From an uncultured Flavonifractor sp. (GTDB taxonomy: Bacteria > Bacillota > Clostridia > Oscillospirales > Oscillospiraceae): DNA of 64,000 nt. Position numbers and translations under genes: made by a program. This document shows positions 61,342-64,000 of this stretch, piece after piece. Positions within the stretch are counted from its first letter, which is position 1; every line of letters begins with the position of its first letter. The stretch covers positions 1 to 64,000 of the forward strand of contig CANAAV010000003.1 of the NCBI GenBank assembly GCA_947346365.1, given 5' to 3'. Below the pieces are notes generated by a model. The model was not told the DNA's origin. It searched no databases and saw only the letters and a program-made list of their open reading frames with translations.

Positions 61342-61370
61342 ATTATAAGGGCTTTGTGCGGATTTTACAA
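61342..61370 (-). promoter_or_regulatory. Promoter of asnS
   Basis: Minus strand TTGTAA (61370-61365) and TATAAT (61347-61342) are spaced 17 bases, 40 bases before the start. No T-box is visible in the short leader. Confidence 0.7.
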
Positions 61371-61411
61371 CTACAACTTGACGGATTTTTGGGAAAGCGG
61401 GGCGGTCTGCC

Positions 61412-61440
61412 TTGCATAGAGCGCTCTGTCTTGCTATAAT
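61412..61440 (+). promoter_or_regulatory. Promoter of the ArsC/Spx-like gene
   Basis: TTGCAT (61412-61417) and a perfect TATAAT (61435-61440) are spaced 17 bases, 45 bases before the ATG. Confidence 0.7.
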
Positions 61441-61484
61441 AGGATTGCTTGTCAAAACAGACAGACGGAAAAGGAGTGAGCGCC

Positions 61485-61832
61485 ATGCTGTTCATCTGCT
61501 ACCCCAAATGCACCACCTGCCAAAAAGCTGCCCGCTGGCTGGAGGAGCGCGGGATATCTGTTACAGTCCGGAATATCAAAACGGACAATCCCACGCAGGA
61601 GGAGCTGCGCCGCTGGCACGCCCTGAGCGGCCTGCCATTAAAGCGGTTTTTCAACACCAGCGGCCTACAGTACAAGGCCCTGGGGCTGAAGGACAAGCTG
61701 AGCGGCATGAGCGAGGAGGAGCAGTTTGCCCTGTTGGCGGCCGACGGAATGCTGGTGAAGCGGCCCATCCTGGTAGGCGAGGATTTCGTGCTCTGCGGCT
61801 TTAAAGCCGCAGAATGGGAGGAGCGCGTATGA
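61485..61832 (+). CDS. ArsC/Spx-family thioredoxin-fold protein
   Basis: The 115-residue protein has the redox motif CTTC near residues 9-12 ([19 protein letters not shown]) and the family features [17 protein letters not shown] and [24 protein letters not shown] (the RPI cis-proline segment). It resembles YffB/ArsC reductases, and could be an arsenate or a general thiol reductase; Spx-like regulatory function is less likely without the Spx C-terminal half. ATG follows AAGGAG. It overlaps the next gene by 4 bases (ATGA). Confidence 0.85.
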   Translation: MLFICYPKCTTCQKAARWLEERGISVTVRNIKTDNPTQEELRRWHALSGLPLKRFFNTSGLQYKALGLKDKLSGMSEEEQFALLAADGMLVKRPILVGEDFVLCGFKAAEWEERV

Positions 61833-62203
61833 ACCGCTATCCCTGGCTGGAGGACTATCTGATGGACAAGTCCGGCGCGGAGCAGGATTTTAAGCTGGAG
61901 TGGCAGTGGCAGCGGTTTTTGGTGCGGGGGAAAATGTTTGCCGCCATCTGCACCCCTGGACCGGAGCACAGCGCGTACGCGCAGCGGACGATGGTAATTC
62001 TGAAATGCGATCCCCGTCTTGCGGAGGGCTTTCGGGAAAACTACCCGGATATTGTCCCCGGATTTTACTCCGATAAGCGCCATTGGAACAGCGTTTATCT
62101 GGACGGAGAGGTGCCGGAGGAGCTTCTGCGTGAGTTATGCGATATGTCCTACCGCCTGGTGGTGGAAAAATTGCCTAAATATGTGCAGAAGCAGCTGCTG
62201 TAA
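61829..62203 (+). CDS. MmcQ/YjbR family protein
   Basis: The 124-residue protein matches the YjbR/MmcQ family: LVRGKMFAAIC, MVILKCDPRLAEGFRENYPDIVPGFYSDKRHWNSVYLDGEVPEELLRELCDMSYRLVVEKLP. Its N-terminal LEDYLMDKSGAEQDFK starts the fold. Family members resemble DNA-binding proteins, but the function is not established. ATG 61829 overlaps the ArsC-like stop, with GGGAGGAG upstream. Confidence 0.85.
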   Translation: MNRYPWLEDYLMDKSGAEQDFKLEWQWQRFLVRGKMFAAICTPGPEHSAYAQRTMVILKCDPRLAEGFRENYPDIVPGFYSDKRHWNSVYLDGEVPEELLRELCDMSYRLVVEKLPKYVQKQLL

Positions 62204-62206
62204 GAC

Positions 62207-62234
62207 TTGCGCTCTGGAAAAAATCTGCTATAAT
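62207..62234 (+). promoter_or_regulatory. Promoter of the SprA-related gene
   Basis: TTGCGC (62207-62212) and a perfect TATAAT (62229-62234) are spaced 16 bases, 37 bases before the ATG. Confidence 0.6.
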
Positions 62235-62270
62235 AAAAAAGTGAGTAAATCGTAGCGAGGAGTGAGCGTT

Positions 62271-63026
62271 ATGATCAGCGGCATTTCCGGTGCAGGTGCG
62301 TATTACAGCGCTTACCGGCCTTATACCGCCAGCGCCGCCCGTTCTGTCCGGACGGAGCAGGCTGAAAACACCCAGAATGCACACAAAGCCGCCGGACTTT
62401 GGACCAGCAGGCGGTCCGCCGGACCGGACGTGCCGGTGGAGCCGGTGCGTCCGGTGACGGCGGTAGATCCCCGGCAGACCCAGCCCCATGTCCTGTCTAT
62501 CCGGGAGGGCGCGGACCCGGTAGAGATGGCTGTGCGTATGCGCATTGAGTATCTGCCGCAGGACGCGGGCCAGACGGCCGCCCAGGAAGGTGTGCTGCCG
62601 GAGGCGATAGATCAGGCGGCCCTGGGTATCCAGGGGGGAGAGGCCGCCCCCGGCGCGGAAAGCGCCCAGCAGGCGGCGGAAGAGGGCAAGTGCGAGACCT
62701 GCGAGGAGCGCAAATATCAGGATGGCTCCGACGATATGGGCGTATCCTACCAGACGCCCACCCGCATTGATCCGGATATGGCCGCTTCCGCGGTCCGCGG
62801 CCATGAGATGGAGCATGTGGTCCGGGAGCAGGCCAAGGCGCAGCGGGAGGACCGTAAAGTAGTCAGCCAGAGCGTGACCCTCCATACGAACATCTGCCCC
62901 GAGTGCGGCAAGTCGTATATTTCCGGCGGCACCACCCGTACCACCACCGCGTCGGCTTCTCCGTTCCAGCAGGCGCCCCGGCCGGAGGAGATGCCGGGCC
63001 GCGTGCCCTTCTCCGCCGTGGCGTGA
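62271..63026 (+). CDS. SprA-related putative metalloprotease
   Basis: The 251-residue protein has a low-complexity N-terminal half (1-135) and a conserved C-terminal half: KCETCEERKYQDGSDDMGVSYQTPTRI, AASAVRGHEMEHVVREQAKAQ and TNICPECGKSYISGGTTRTTT. HEMEH (His178 to His182) is a HExxH zinc-protease motif. CxxC pairs occur at 141/144 and in CPECG. There is no signal peptide or membrane helix. The family (PF12118, SprA-related) is uncharacterised. ATG 62271 follows GAGGAG. Confidence 0.8.
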   Translation: MISGISGAGAYYSAYRPYTASAARSVRTEQAENTQNAHKAAGLWTSRRSAGPDVPVEPVRPVTAVDPRQTQPHVLSIREGADPVEMAVRMRIEYLPQDAGQTAAQEGVLPEAIDQAALGIQGGEAAPGAESAQQAAEEGKCETCEERKYQDGSDDMGVSYQTPTRIDPDMAASAVRGHEMEHVVREQAKAQREDRKVVSQSVTLHTNICPECGKSYISGGTTRTTTASASPFQQAPRPEEMPGRVPFSAVA

Positions 63027-63062
63027 GAGCGGCGAAAAAATGAAACGAGCAAAGCTGAATCA

Positions 63063-63099
63063 GCAGCAGGCCCCGCCGGTTTCCGGCGGGGCCTGCTGC
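63063..63099 (+). terminator. Terminator of the SprA-related gene
   Basis: A 17-bp perfect stem (GCAGCAGGCCCCGCCGG with its complement) with a TTT loop lies 36 bases after the stop, followed by TTGCC. Confidence 0.78.
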
Positions 63100-63159
63100 T
63101 TGCCGAAACAGTGCCGCGGAGTTTAGCGCCTGCAGGTGTGAATCCAATTGCCTCAAAAA

Positions 63160-63355
63160 AGCCTCGCAGAGTTCTCGCCCGCAGGCGGGAAAAAATTAAA
63201 ATCCGTTTTCTCCGGCGGCATGTGCGTCGGAGAAAACACTTCTCGGCCCGCAAGTGTGGGAACTGTCCGCCAACAGCGGACAGCGACTGCGCGGTCGGGC
63301 TGCATCCCCGCTGTCAGCAGTCCCCACCGAAAATCGGTGGGGACTGCTGTTTTTT
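63160..63355 (+). ncRNA. Candidate structured RNA or leader upstream of the alcohol dehydrogenase
   Basis: This region has no gene but several stems: GTTTTCTCCG/CGGAGAAAAC near 63211-63240, CTGTCCGC/GCGGACAG at 63263-63283, and a terminator CAGCAGTCCCCACCG/CGGTGGGGACTGCTG at 63315-63349 followed by TTTTTT. A second CTGTCCGC at 63378-63385 could compete for the same partner. It could be a small RNA or an attenuated leader of the gene at 63448. I do not recognise a known class and see no clear promoter. Confidence 0.4.
63315..63355 (+). terminator. Strong intrinsic terminator before the alcohol dehydrogenase
   Basis: CAGCAGTCCCCACCG and CGGTGGGGACTGCTG form a 15-bp stem with an AAAAT loop, ending in TTTTTT (63350-63355). 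Confidence 0.85.
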
Positions 63356-63447
63356 AAAAGGTGGGTGGACATAGAAACTGTCCGCTGGAAGTCCGCATAA
63401 TAATTACGCTGCCTGCCATACTAATCCCATCAAGGAAGAAACAGGGG

Positions 63448-64000
63448 ATGGCTATGGAACGATTTCAGATCAAGCCCGCCGTCTATTTTGGCACCGGCGC
63501 CCTTGCCGCGCTGGAGGAGCTAGAGGGAAAGCGGGTTCTTATCGTCACCGACGCATTTTTATCGGGCTGCGGCCTGCTGGACCGGGTACGCGCTCATCTG
63601 CCGGGGTGTGCGGTGGAGGTTTTTGATCAGGTTACGCCTGACCCGTCGCTAACCCTGGTAGCGCAAGGGGCCAGGGTGCTGGCCGGCTTCTGCCCTGAGG
63701 CCCTGGTAGCCTTTGGTGGCGGGTCCCCCATGGACTGCGCCAAAGCAATGGTGGAGTTTGGAAAGAGCCTGTGGCCGGGCCCCCGGCCCCGGTTTTACGC
63801 GGTGCCTACCACCGCGGGCACCGGCTCGGAGGCAACTGCTTTCGCAGTGCTGACCGATACCCAAGGCGGAGTGAAATACCCTTTGGTGGACGACGCGCTT
63901 TTGCCGGACGCGGCCGTTTTAGACGCGTCGCTTTTGGCGGGGGTGCCGCCGGCGGTGACGGCGGACACGGGAATGGACGTACTCACCCACGCCTTGGAGG
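63448..64000 (+). CDS. Iron-type alcohol dehydrogenase (partial, runs off window)
   Basis: The first 184 residues of a group III iron-type alcohol dehydrogenase are present. The Rossmann segment [10 protein letters not shown], the NAD-binding [12 protein letters not shown] and the family signature [20 protein letters not shown] are visible, and metal-ligand regions begin at AVLDASLL (Asp) and DVLTHALE (His). It reduces aldehydes or oxidises alcohols with NAD(P). Two in-frame ATGs exist (63448, 63454); the first follows AAGGAAG by about 10 bases. The C-terminal domain with the remaining ligands lies beyond the window. Confidence 0.88.
   Translation, partial: MAMERFQIKPAVYFGTGALAALEELEGKRVLIVTDAFLSGCGLLDRVRAHLPGCAVEVFDQVTPDPSLTLVAQGARVLAGFCPEALVAFGGGSPMDCAKAMVEFGKSLWPGPRPRFYAVPTTAGTGSEATAFAVLTDTQGGVKYPLVDDALLPDAAVLDASLLAGVPPAVTADTGMDVLTHALE

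Overview
The window looks like chromosome of a spore-forming, butyrate-producing anaerobic Firmicute of the Oscillospiraceae (the Flavonifractor / Intestinimonas / Lawsonibacter / Pseudoflavonifractor neighbourhood). The reasons are a high-GC Clostridia codon style, strong AGGAGG ribosome sites, a complete acetyl-CoA-to-butyryl-CoA gene set, NfnAB, a membrane pyrophosphatase, S-layer-homology (SLH) proteins, a glycine T-box, and sporulation genes (spoIIID, spoVAC, a sleB-like hydrolase). The genus is inference. There is no rRNA, CRISPR array, prophage or complete insertion sequence; one tRNA-Leu(CAG) is present.

Layout. 0-6 kb: a low-GC edge with a gene remnant, a SleB-like cell wall hydrolase, then tsaC-coaE, a small membrane protein and a hydantoinase overlapping a MobA-like nucleotidyltransferase. 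6-9.4 kb: an operon of a UBA-like membrane protein, an OmpR-type regulator, a flavodoxin-like gene and the histidine kinase, behind 11-bp-spaced operator-like repeats. 9.4-13 kb: DUF3795, WYL and TetR regulators and a copper-amine-oxidase-N secreted protein. 13.4-20.5 kb: nfnAB, a DedA/VTT protein, an 8-oxoguanine-deaminase-like amidohydrolase, a MATE exporter and a DUF554 protein. 20.7-26 kb: crt-hbd-bcd-etfBA behind a Rex-like operator. 26.3-31.5 kb: trkA-trkH and a K+-dependent pyrophosphatase. 31.5-38.3 kb: spoVAC, a DUF6530-like gene behind a perfect 31-bp palindrome, a 1013-residue SLH phosphodiester glycosidase, hemW and a RluA-type synthase. 38.3-44.1 kb: MATE, radical SAM plus DUF815 ATPase, tRNA-Leu, T-box and glyS. 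44.3-49 kb: a CofE-like ligase, a phosphate butyryl/acetyltransferase, and thl with both CoA-transferase subunits. 49-64 kb: a PrsA-like lipoprotein, Xre plus a Spo0A-like regulator, a Ca2+ P-type ATPase, spoIIID, a cysteine desulfurase, MATE, an SLH protein, asnS, ArsC/Spx-like and MmcQ-like genes, a SprA-related HExxH protein, a structured intergenic region and the start of an iron-type alcohol dehydrogenase.

How the parts fit. Thl, Hbd, Crt and Bcd-EtfAB make butyryl-CoA; Bcd-EtfAB is expected to reduce ferredoxin by bifurcation, and NfnAB can move that reducing power to NADPH. Butyryl-CoA can leave through the AtoDA-type CoA-transferase or, if the family call is right, the Ptb-type acyltransferase. 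The pyrophosphatase recovers PPi energy as an ion gradient and needs K+, which TrkAH next door imports.

Least ordinary features: a divergent Spo0A-like regulator co-transcribed with an Xre protein; an exact 54-nt second copy of the crt 3' end beyond a structured spacer; a degenerate family of about 0.1-kb elements with GGCCTTG inverted ends; the 31-bp palindrome just after a promoter; a thiolase with an extra loop of about 25 residues; and a structured 63.1-63.4 kb region ending in a strong terminator with competing pairing segments. All functional calls come from reading the sequence; no searches or folding programs were run.
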